From an uncultured Ruminococcus sp. (GTDB lineage: Bacteria > Bacillota > Clostridia > Oscillospirales > Ruminococcaceae), in NCBI GenBank assembly GCA_900553335.1, contig USCU01000081.1:1-5836 (forward strand): a DNA stretch of 5,836 nt, given 5' to 3'. Positions within the stretch are counted from its first letter, which is position 1; each line of letters opens with the position of its first letter. The translations under genes were made by a program, and so were the position numbers. The notes beneath the pieces were generated by a model. The model did not search any database, was not told the origin of the DNA, and worked only from the letters and a program-made list of their open reading frames with translations. Positions 1 to 5,836 of the stretch are shown piece after piece.

Positions 1-142
1 CCTCATCACCGTTTGCTTTAACATTTTGGATTATCTCGCCAACGGTTTGAGTTATTTTTTTGTCTGTTTCGCTTGAACGCTTATCAAGCTCGGCAAAGAA
101 TTCCTTTTCTGCCTTTCCGTCCGCATATATTTTTCTTATCAT
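1..142 (-). CDS. hisD: Histidinol dehydrogenase, N-terminal fragment (3' end beyond window)
   Basis: Only the first 47 codons are visible before the left edge of the window. The frame is open from an ATG at 142-140 and begins MIRKIYADGKAEKEFF. The pattern RSS...V..II.NVKANGDE matches the usual start of HisD, where a short lead strand is followed by a helix ending in a V..NGD motif. HisD is a cytoplasmic, zinc-dependent, NAD-linked enzyme that oxidises L-histidinol to L-histidine in the last two steps of the pathway; its catalytic residues lie outside the window. The start is supported by a Shine-Dalgarno sequence 5 bases upstream and by the 10-bp gap after hisG. The position directly after hisZ-hisG is typical of Firmicute his operons and is much of the evidence, since the fragment is too short for a motif-based proof. 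Confidence 0.85.
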   Translation of the reverse strand, partial: MIRKIYADGKAEKEFFAELDKRSSETDKKITQTVGEIIQNVKANGDE

Positions 143-147
143 TTTGA

Positions 148-154
148 CACCTCT
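148..154 (-). promoter_or_regulatory. Ribosome binding site of hisD, overlapping the hisG stop
   Basis: Read on the minus strand, AGAGGTG lies 5 bases before the hisD ATG. Its first two bases are the last two of the hisG TAG stop codon (155-153), so ribosomes ending hisG sit on the hisD start signal. This supports the chosen hisD start and suggests coupled translation. Confidence 0.7.
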
Positions 155-779
155 ACTTGTTGTTTTCCATTAACTCCAAAAGCTCTTCAATTTCCTTTTG
201 TCTAAGCTTCATTGACACACGGTTTACTATTACTCTCGCTGAGATAGGGGCAATGTCTTCAATTACCTCAAGCCCGTTTTCTTTTAATGTTGTTCCCGTT
301 TCAACTATATCAACTATTCCGTCCGAAAGCTCTAAAAGCGGAGCAAGCTCTACCGAACCCTCGATTTTTATAGCCTCTATATCCATTCCCTTGCTCTCAA
401 AATATCCTCTTGCGACATTTGGATATTTCGTAGCTATTGTTTTTATTCCATATCCTCCGTAAAAAGGACTTCCTTTTTTTGTTGCAAGGGCAAATCTGCA
501 CTTTCCAAATCCTAAGTCGCAAAGCTCGAAGAAAGAGCCGCCCATTTCCATAATGGTGTCCTTTCCGACAACTCCCATATCGCAAACGCCGTGTTCAACA
601 TATGTAATAACATCGTTTGCCTTTGCCAAAACAACTTCGATCCTTCCGTCAGACACAGGCAAAATAAGCTTTCTTCCCTTTTCTCTTACTGCTGTACAGT
701 CATATCCTATTTTTTCAAAAAGCGACACTGTATCCTTTTCAAGTCTGCCTTTTGTTAATGCAATTCTAAGCGGTTTCAT
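153..779 (-). CDS. hisG: ATP phosphoribosyltransferase catalytic subunit, short (HisZ-dependent) form
   Basis: HisG joins ATP and PRPP to give phosphoribosyl-ATP and pyrophosphate, the committed first step of histidine synthesis in the cytoplasm. At 208 residues it is the short form, which lacks the C-terminal ACT-like histidine-binding domain of the roughly 300-residue long form and needs HisZ for activity and feedback control. Visible family marks are the N-terminal ALTKGRL (residues 7-13), GVVGKDTI (69-76), EGSVELAP (140-147) and the PRPP-binding signature DIVETGTTL (157-165). All are intact and the length is normal. The ATG start overlaps the hisZ stop by one base (TAATG) and has a strong Shine-Dalgarno sequence inside hisZ, so the two subunits are probably made by coupled translation. 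The HisZ partner immediately upstream fits the short-form assignment. No anomaly was seen. Confidence 0.97.
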   Translation of the reverse strand: MKPLRIALTKGRLEKDTVSLFEKIGYDCTAVREKGRKLILPVSDGRIEVVLAKANDVITYVEHGVCDMGVVGKDTIMEMGGSFFELCDLGFGKCRFALATKKGSPFYGGYGIKTIATKYPNVARGYFESKGMDIEAIKIEGSVELAPLLELSDGIVDIVETGTTLKENGLEVIEDIAPISARVIVNRVSMKLRQKEIEELLELMENNK

Positions 780-1990
780 TATATAGCACCGCCTTTCAAA
801 TCAAAATCTTTTATTTCGTCCGCTACAAACACAAGCTTTGAAATTCCTTTTTTCAAGGCGTATTCTTTTGTTTCCTCAAGCGTTTTAAAAACTGAATTTT
901 CAACCACGACTCCGTCTTTTGCGAGCGAATTCGAATATCCGATCGCTTTCATGACGTCCTTTAGCTCGCTGAAAACTATGACATCGCTCACCTTTGTTTT
1001 CGGAGCTGCGTTATTCTTCAAAAGCAATGAAGCACATGCATTGACATTTATACCGAATCCCGTTGCAGGCTGATCATATCCGAATTCGGATATAAGATGA
1101 TTGTATCTTCCTCCTGCCAGCACATCCTCGCCGATTCCTGCGATATAACCTTTAAACGTAAGCCCTGTATAGTAGTCGATCTTATTTACTGAACCAAGAT
1201 CAACAGATAGGTTTTCCTTGATTCCCAGCGTAAGAAGAGATTCATAAACATATTTCAAGTCAGCCAAAATATCTCTTATTGTTTCGTTTACAAAAAGCTT
1301 TTCCACTCTTTCAAAAACCTCTTCCTTGCCGAACAAACGAGGAAGCTCCTTTAAAGCTCTTATAACATCGCTGTCACCAAAGGTATCCAAAAGATCGTTT
1401 AACGCAGGATAATTTTTATTGACGATAAGATATCTTATCTGCTCCGCTGTTTCATGGTCCACCTTAAGCTGAGCTACAAGCTCTTTAAAAATTCCTACAT
1501 TTCCTATCTCAATTCTGAAGTTATCAGGATCAATAGCAGAAAGAGCTTCAACAGCCAACGATAATACTTCAAAATCAGCCTTTCTGGACTTTGTTCCGAT
1601 AAGCTCGATTCCCGCCTGTGTGACTTCATCCGAATGTCCTTTTAAAAGAGCGTTGTTTTCAAAATACGGCTGATTATAATAAAGCCTGAGAGGGAGTGAT
1701 GCTTCCTTAAGTCTTGTCGCAACAAGTCTTGCAATCGGAATCGTTGAATCAGGTCGCAGAACAATAAGCCTTCCCTTCGAGTCTGTAAGCTTATAGAGCG
1801 CCTCCTGCTTAACGGTTCTTGAGCCTTTTGAGAAAACATCGTAAAACTCAATTCCGGTCGTTACAACCTCGCTGTAGCCGTGACTAATAAATATATCAGA
1901 AATTCTTTTTTCCGCTTCTCTTTTGGCAAGACATTCGTCAAAAAGCAAATCTCTCGTACCCTCCGGAGTTATAAGCTCGTATCTTTTCAT
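779..1990 (-). CDS. hisZ: ATP phosphoribosyltransferase regulatory subunit (HisRS paralogue)
   Basis: HisZ is a catalytically dead relative of histidyl-tRNA synthetase that binds short HisG, activates it and carries the histidine feedback site. The 403-residue product shows the class II synthetase core: TPEGTRDLL (8-16), LRPDSTIPIAR (78-88), a motif 2 region LYYNQPYFENN (103-113) leading into TQAGIELIG (124-132), then IDYYTG (271-276), AGGRYN (292-297) and ATGFGINV (309-316). Residues expected for histidine binding (Q125, E129, Y273-Y274) remain. The motif 2 arginine is replaced by E111, the catalytic Arg before DYY by N269, and the motif 3 arginine is absent, so aminoacylation is not expected. 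Residues from about 334 to the end show a beta-alpha pattern like a worn HisRS anticodon-binding domain. A true HisRS is the main alternative, but the lost arginines and the hisG neighbour argue against it. The start has GGAGAG 6 bases upstream. Confidence 0.95.
   Translation of the reverse strand: MKRYELITPEGTRDLLFDECLAKREAEKRISDIFISHGYSEVVTTGIEFYDVFSKGSRTVKQEALYKLTDSKGRLIVLRPDSTIPIARLVATRLKEASLPLRLYYNQPYFENNALLKGHSDEVTQAGIELIGTKSRKADFEVLSLAVEALSAIDPDNFRIEIGNVGIFKELVAQLKVDHETAEQIRYLIVNKNYPALNDLLDTFGDSDVIRALKELPRLFGKEEVFERVEKLFVNETIRDILADLKYVYESLLTLGIKENLSVDLGSVNKIDYYTGLTFKGYIAGIGEDVLAGGRYNHLISEFGYDQPATGFGINVNACASLLLKNNAAPKTKVSDVIVFSELKDVMKAIGYSNSLAKDGVVVENSVFKTLEETKEYALKKGISKLVFVADEIKDFDLKGGAI
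787..796 (-). promoter_or_regulatory. Ribosome binding site of hisG inside the end of hisZ
   Basis: The minus strand reads AAAGGCGGTG, one base off the ideal AAAGGAGGTG, 7 bases before the hisG ATG. It lies within the last codons of hisZ (coding for the Lys-Gly-Gly-Ala end) and fixes the hisG start at 779. Confidence 0.75.
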
Positions 1991-2078
1991 TTATTTCTCT
2001 CCATTCTAACTCATAACATTCTATGCTCTATATTTACGCTGTTTACTTTATCGCACTAAAGTGTTATCACATTATCAT
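1991..2078 (-). other. 5' leader of the his operon, no recognised riboregulator
   Basis: About 88 bases lie between the inferred transcription start and the hisZ ATG. This is too short for a T-box leader. There is no run of histidine codons for a leader peptide and no stem followed by a U-tract. The only structure seen is a weak AU-rich inverted repeat at 2045-2062 (ACTTTA, 6-base loop, TAAAGT). Control therefore more likely acts at the promoter than by attenuation; that conclusion is an inference. Confidence 0.4.
1997..2002 (-). promoter_or_regulatory. Ribosome binding site of hisZ
   Basis: GGAGAG on the minus strand lies 6 bases before the hisZ ATG and supports the start at 1990. Confidence 0.7.
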
Positions 2079-2090
2079 GCTAGCATAATA
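2073..2090 (-). promoter_or_regulatory. Candidate operator: 18-bp palindrome over the his promoter -10 box
   Basis: The minus strand reads TATTATGCTAGCATGATA, a two-fold symmetric sequence with 8 of 9 half-site positions paired; its centre, ATGCTAGCAT (2077-2086), is perfect. It covers the whole -10 box and the predicted start site, where a bound protein would block RNA polymerase. The CTAG core recalls TrpR operators. A TrpR-superfamily histidine regulator (YerC/HisR type) in Firmicutes is a possible binder, but its exact motif is cited here from memory and no regulator gene lies in the window. The symmetry is seen directly; repressor binding is inferred. Confidence 0.5.
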
Positions 2091-2113
2091 GCATAAAAAA
2101 TTCATCTTGTCAA
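2085..2113 (-). promoter_or_regulatory. Sigma-A promoter of the hisZGD operon
   Basis: The -35 box TTGACA (2113-2108) is a perfect consensus. A 17-bp spacer (2107-2091) leads to the -10 box TATTAT (2090-2085), one base off TATAAT, and is itself preceded by an extended -10 TGC. The spacer includes a T6 tract. Transcription would start near the A at 2078 and run leftward into hisZ. The -35 box lies just downstream of the polC stop and overlaps by one base the AAGCGCTT palindrome (2112-2119). This is a strong predicted promoter and implies that the his genes can be expressed independently of polC. Confidence 0.85.
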
Positions 2114-2119
2114 GCGCTT

Positions 2120-5100
2120 TTAAAAATTAAACAAGCTATATTGGTTACTTTTCGGCAAATCACCGAATGCACCGATAGATTCAAGAGTATCAATTACAGT
2201 TTTTGAAACACCGGACTGACTTTGAAACTCCTCAATAGACAGAAAATCACCGTTTTGAGCTTTTTCATATATGCTCTTTGCAGCATTCTCACCAACACCC
2301 TGCATAGATATAAACGGAAGTCTTAGCTTTCCGTCTTCAATCTTATAAATTGTAGCATGGCTCTTATTTATATCAATCGGCAGAAACTCAAAACCTCTGC
2401 ACAACATTTCATTGATTATCATAAGCGTTTCAAGCGTTCCTTCATCCTTTGCCGTTTTGTTTTCACGAAGCTTTAAGTCTTTTATTTTAAACTGAACTCC
2501 GTCTTTTCCCTGCATAGCGCTTTCTGCGTCAAAGTCCTCTCCTCTTACTGTAAAAATAGCAGAATAAAACTCAAGCGGACGATGGACCTTAAACCATGCC
2601 AATCGTATTGCCGCAGTTACATAAGCAGCAGCATGAGCCTTCGGGAACATATACTTTATCTTCAGGCACGAATCAATATACCACTGAGGAACGTCATGAT
2701 CAAGCATATTTTGCTTCATCTCATCAGTTAAAAGCTTAGGTGCATTACCTTTTCTCGTTATCTCCATGATTTTAAACGAAAGTGACGGATCAACTCCGTG
2801 ATATATAAGATAAGTCATAATGCTGTCACGAGTTCCGATAACCTCTGAAATAGTGCAGGTTCCGTTTTTAATAAGCTCTTGTGCATTTCCGAGCCATACG
2901 TCAGTTCCGTGCGACAAACCCGATATCTGCAAAAGATCGGAAAAGTTTTGTGGGTTTGCATCTAAAAGCATCTGCCTTACAAACGGCGTTCCCATCTCAG
3001 GGATAGCAAGCGTTCCCGTCTGAGAGCCTATTTCCTCAGGCGTTACTCCAAGTGCTTCGGTAGACGTAAACAGAGAATAAACCGCTTCGTCCGACATATC
3101 TATTTTTGTAATGTCAAGTCCGGTCATATCCTCAAGATATTTATAAAGCGTAGGAACATCGTGACCAAGCTCGTCAAGCTTTAGTATAGTATCATGCAAA
3201 GAATTGAAATCAAAGTGAGTCGTAATTATATCAACGTCAGTTTTTTCTGCCGGGTGCTGAACCGGGGTAAAGTCGTAAACCTCATATTCATCGGGAATTA
3301 CAACCATTCCTCCGGGGTGCTGTCCTGTTGTTCTCTTAACACCGGTACAGCCTGCTGCAAGACGCTGTATTTCAGCAGGATTTGCAGTTCGTCCTCGCTC
3401 CTCAAGATATTTTAAAACGAATCCCTTTGCCGTTTTTTCAGCTATAGAACCGATAGTCCCCGCCTTAAAAACGTGATCCCGTCCGAAAAGCTCTTCGGTA
3501 TATCTGTGAGCCTTAGACTGATAATCCCCTGAAAAGTTAAGGTCAATATCAGGCGATTTATCGCCGTTGAAGCCTAAGAACGTTTCAAACGGAATATCAT
3601 GTCCGTCACGGTGCAGATCAGCACCGCACTTAGGACACTTTTTCGGCGGCAGGTCATATCCGGAACCTACCGAACCGTCAGTTATAAACTCGCTGTATTT
3701 ACATTCCGGGCAAACATAGTGCGGCATCAAAGGGTTTACCTCGGAAATTCCCGACATCGAGGCTACAAACGATGAGCCTACCGATCCACGAGAACCTACC
3801 TGATAGCCATTCTCAACGGAATTTGCAACAAGTCGTTTCGCAATAACATACAAAACCGCAAATCCGTGCTTTATGATAGAATCAAGCTCTCTTTTTAAAC
3901 GCTTGTGAACGATTTCAGGAACAGGATCACCATAAATCTCCTTCGCTCTTCTCCAGCATATATCCTCAAGCTCTTCGTTTGCTCCCTCGATATGAGGCGT
4001 AAACGTTCCCTTAGGAAAAGCTCTAAGCTCGGGATCTGTCATATCGGCAATAAAATTCGTGTTTGTTATTACAACTTCTCTTGCCTTTTCTTCTCCTAGA
4101 TACGGAATAAATTCCTCCATCATCTCATCAGTTGTCTTAAAGTAAATAGGAGGCTGATGATCCGCATCGGTATATCCTTGTCCCGCCTGCAAAATCGCCC
4201 TGAAATGCGAATCCGTTTCATCCATAAAGTGGACGTCGCCCGTTGCACAAACAGGCTTGTTCAAATCCTCGCCGAGCTTTACTATAAACAAATTTATATC
4301 TATTAAATCCTGCTGTGTCTTAATTCTGTTATACGGCTCCCGCTCGGAGCGGATCATAAATGAATTGTTGCATACGGGCTGTATTTCAAGATAATCGTAA
4401 AAGCTTGCAAGCTCCTTTATCTTCTCATACGGTTCGCCTCTTAAATAAGCTTGTATTACCTCTCCGGCTTCGCAGGCGCTTCCGAGAATAAGTCCCTCTC
4501 TATGCTTGATAAGCTCCGATTTTGGTATTCTCGGTCGCTTGTAAAAGTAGTTTAGATTGGAATAAGATACGAGCTTATACAAGTTTTTAAGACCAACTTT
4601 ATCTTTTACAAGAATGATCTGATGATAAGGTCGTTTTACCTCAAGAGGATTCTCACCGTTGTCGTCGTTTACCTCATATGCTTCGATTCCGTAAATGACC
4701 TTAAAATCTCCGCCGTCTTTTCTTATCTTGTCAACGCAGTACATTGCGTCAGGGAATCCCTGACATACGCCGTGATCCGTTATGGCGAGCGCCTTATGTC
4801 CCCAAGAAAAAGCTCTTGTTACAAGCTTGTCCGCAGGAGTAAGCGCATCCATTGCCGACATATTAGTATGGCAGTGAAGTTCTACTCTTTTTTGATCATA
4901 TGTATCCTTTTTAAGTATTCGCTTAACAGTCAAAATATCCTCAGGCTCAATATTTGATGTTCGATCATATGTATCTTCGACTACGTTTCCTCGAAGAATT
5001 ATTGTTGAACCTTTCTTTATATTTTCTAAAATTGCGTACAGATTATCCCTTGAAAGCCTAGCTCTTTTGTTAGGTGATCCGAGCATCTTTACAGCGTATG

Positions 5101-5836
5101 AATTTGTATAGTCGGTGATGAAAATATTTGCGATGAGCATTCCATTTTTGGTTTCTCTTGTGTCAAGACTAAAAACATCTCCCCAAACGCAAACCTTCTC
5201 CATTCCTAATTCAAGGTTGCTGAGCGGCACAAGCTCAGAGTCAGAAGTTATCTTCTTACCCTTTAAAAGCATTGCGTTGTCTGCATCAAGCATATATCTT
5301 GTAAAATCAGCTGTGCAATGAGTAAATGTTTTATTGTCAGCTTCTTCTTTTTTCGGAGGTATGTACTCAGGCATAGGAATACTTTCAAGCGCCCTTTGAT
5401 GATTGATCAGAACCTGCTCCTTGTCAAGTCCAAGCTTTCCGGAAAACTTAACTGAAATGTTGGTGGAAAACAAATCGTAAATAAGACTTGGCAAAGCAGT
5501 TTCAATTCCTGCGCTCTTTAAAAGATTATATCCTCCGTTTGCAAGAGCGATTTCTAAAACATTATCTGTAAAATACGCTTTGGCTCCATCGAAAAAACCG
5601 TTCACAACAGAAAATTTGTCCTTTAAAAATAAAACTATCTCCGGAAAATAATCAGCGCATAAAAGGCTTGGATTAAAATGCGGCTCAAGCACAAAGCGTT
5701 CAAGCGAAAGAGCGTCACGGAAATTCTTTTCTACTGTTTTTATGTCCATATAAGACGCAAGCGCATCATATGCACATACGCACTTAAGCATAGTTTTTGC
5801 TTCATTTGTGTAAAGCTTTAAAATTCGTGCTTTCTC
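2120..5836 (-). CDS. polC: DNA polymerase III PolC-type alpha subunit lacking the exonuclease domain (5' end beyond window)
   Basis: PolC is the replicative DNA polymerase of low-GC Gram-positive bacteria. The frame is open past the right edge (15 codons upstream of the ATG at 5791, with no stop). That ATG has no Shine-Dalgarno sequence and falls inside an N-terminal strand, so the true start is outside. Counting from it: N-terminal region about 1-190; OB domain about 195-295; PHP domain about 300-525 with H306, H308, D315, H340, E370, H390, C440, D519 and H521; [10 protein letters not shown] (666-675); zinc cysteines C694, C697, C719, C722; catalytic PDIDLNF (D748, D750) and KLDELGHD (D873); [13 protein letters not shown] (1046-1058); helix-hairpin-helix about 1157-1180; clamp-binding QYSLF (1217-1221) at the end. 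The DEDD exonuclease normally inserted between the PHP residues matching E370 and H390 is missing, with no frameshift. DnaE is excluded by the domain order and the zinc motif. Confidence 0.97.
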   Translation of the reverse strand, partial: EKARILKLYTNEAKTMLKCVCAYDALASYMDIKTVEKNFRDALSLERFVLEPHFNPSLLCADYFPEIVLFLKDKFSVVNGFFDGAKAYFTDNVLEIALANGGYNLLKSAGIETALPSLIYDLFSTNISVKFSGKLGLDKEQVLINHQRALESIPMPEYIPPKKEEADNKTFTHCTADFTRYMLDADNAMLLKGKKITSDSELVPLSNLELGMEKVCVWGDVFSLDTRETKNGMLIANIFITDYTNSYAVKMLGSPNKRARLSRDNLYAILENIKKGSTIILRGNVVEDTYDRTSNIEPEDILTVKRILKKDTYDQKRVELHCHTNMSAMDALTPADKLVTRAFSWGHKALAITDHGVCQGFPDAMYCVDKIRKDGGDFKVIYGIEAYEVNDDNGENPLEVKRPYHQIILVKDKVGLKNLYKLVSYSNLNYFYKRPRIPKSELIKHREGLILGSACEAGEVIQAYLRGEPYEKIKELASFYDYLEIQPVCNNSFMIRSEREPYNRIKTQQDLIDINLFIVKLGEDLNKPVCATGDVHFMDETDSHFRAILQAGQGYTDADHQPPIYFKTTDEMMEEFIPYLGEEKAREVVITNTNFIADMTDPELRAFPKGTFTPHIEGANEELEDICWRRAKEIYGDPVPEIVHKRLKRELDSIIKHGFAVLYVIAKRLVANSVENGYQVGSRGSVGSSFVASMSGISEVNPLMPHYVCPECKYSEFITDGSVGSGYDLPPKKCPKCGADLHRDGHDIPFETFLGFNGDKSPDIDLNFSGDYQSKAHRYTEELFGRDHVFKAGTIGSIAEKTAKGFVLKYLEERGRTANPAEIQRLAAGCTGVKRTTGQHPGGMVVIPDEYEVYDFTPVQHPAEKTDVDIITTHFDFNSLHDTILKLDELGHDVPTLYKYLEDMTGLDITKIDMSDEAVYSLFTSTEALGVTPEEIGSQTGTLAIPEMGTPFVRQMLLDANPQNFSDLLQISGLSHGTDVWLGNAQELIKNGTCTISEVIGTRDSIMTYLIYHGVDPSLSFKIMEITRKGNAPKLLTDEMKQNMLDHDVPQWYIDSCLKIKYMFPKAHAAAYVTAAIRLAWFKVHRPLEFYSAIFTVRGEDFDAESAMQGKDGVQFKIKDLKLRENKTAKDEGTLETLMIINEMLCRGFEFLPIDINKSHATIYKIEDGKLRLPFISMQGVGENAAKSIYEKAQNGDFLSIEEFQSQSGVSKTVIDTLESIGAFGDLPKSNQYSLFNF
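4622..4684 (-). other. PHP junction where the PolC exonuclease insert is absent
   Basis: These 21 codons run from PHP ligand E370 (YGIEAY) to ligand H390 (RPYHQIILV). In Bacillus subtilis PolC, recalled from memory, the same two landmarks are separated by a little over 200 residues that contain the DxETTG...HNASFD...H...D exonuclease. Here a hydrophilic loop, [15 protein letters not shown], replaces it. No exonuclease motif remains anywhere in the protein. Confidence 0.9.
4630..4675 (-). repeat. Short near-identical direct repeats at the missing-exonuclease junction
   Basis: On the minus strand GAGGTAAACGAC (4675-4664) recurs as GAGGTAAAACGAC (4642-4630), differing by one extra A and separated by 21 bases. 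They encode EVND and EVKR in the loop that stands in for the exonuclease domain. The pair may be a trace of the rearrangement or a local duplication, or may be chance. Confidence 0.5.

Noticed and set aside
157..462. 101-codon plus-strand open frame opposite hisG
   Set aside because: Low-complexity Ser/Ile-rich translation antisense to a conserved gene; a shadow of hisG codon use.
779..1990. hisZ as a true histidyl-tRNA synthetase (hisS)
   Set aside because: The catalytic arginines of motif 2, of the R-x-x-DYY motif and of motif 3 are replaced, and the gene overlaps a short-form hisG that requires HisZ.
2045..2062. Inverted repeat ACTTTA/TAAAGT in the his leader as an attenuator or riboswitch
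   Set aside because: Only six AU-rich pairs with no U-tract and no alternative pairing; the leader of about 88 bases is too short for a T-box.
2112..2119. AAGCGCTT palindrome after polC as a terminator
   Set aside because: It has no loop and no T-tract directly after the stem, and it overlaps the -35 box of the his promoter. It cannot form a standard intrinsic terminator.
4622..4957. 111-codon plus-strand open frame opposite polC, beginning at the missing-exonuclease junction
   Set aside because: It is antisense to strongly conserved PHP coding sequence, has no ribosome binding site and no recognisable domain. Its position at the junction is coincidence.
5789..5791. ATG as the start codon of polC
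   Set aside because: The frame stays open to the window edge, no Shine-Dalgarno sequence precedes this ATG, and the upstream residues ([13 protein letters not shown]) continue the PolC N-terminal domain pattern. The methionine is internal.
2120..5836. polC as a decayed or pseudogene copy because of the missing domain
   Set aside because: The frame is unbroken, and all polymerase catalytic, zinc and PHP residues and the C-terminal clamp motif are intact. The loss is clean and looks functional.

Overview
The window is almost entirely coding, and every gene is on the minus strand. In transcription order it holds polC (5' end cut by the right edge), a 129-bp gap with a promoter, hisZ, hisG and the first 47 codons of hisD (cut by the left edge). 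A PolC-type replicase plus the short HisG/HisZ pair points to a Firmicute. The moderately low G+C and the sequence style suggest a member of class Clostridia; this placement is by inspection only.

Right part (2120-5836): polC, the alpha subunit of the replicative DNA polymerase. It has the PolC-specific N-terminal region, OB domain, PHP domain, four-cysteine zinc motif, polymerase core with three catalytic aspartates, a helix-hairpin-helix region and a C-terminal clamp-binding peptide. It lacks the DEDD 3'-5' exonuclease domain (nearly 200 residues) that canonical PolC carries inside its PHP domain. The reading frame crosses that point with a loop of about 20 residues and no frameshift. All nine putative metal ligands of the PHP domain are present. 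This is the most unusual thing in the window.

Middle (1991-2119): a near-consensus sigma-A promoter (TTGACA, 17 bp, TATTAT with an extended -10 TG) drives the his genes. An 18-bp near-perfect palindrome with a CTAG core covers its -10 box and likely transcription start, and looks like a repressor operator. No T-box, attenuator or polC terminator was recognised.

Left part (1-1990): hisZ, hisG and hisD are packed as one operon. HisZ and HisG overlap by one base (TAATG) and together form the two-component ATP phosphoribosyltransferase, the first and feedback-controlled step of histidine synthesis. HisD (histidinol dehydrogenase), the last enzyme of the pathway, follows after 10 bp. No mobile elements, CRISPR arrays, tRNAs or rRNAs were seen, and no gene-free stretch exceeds 300 bases.
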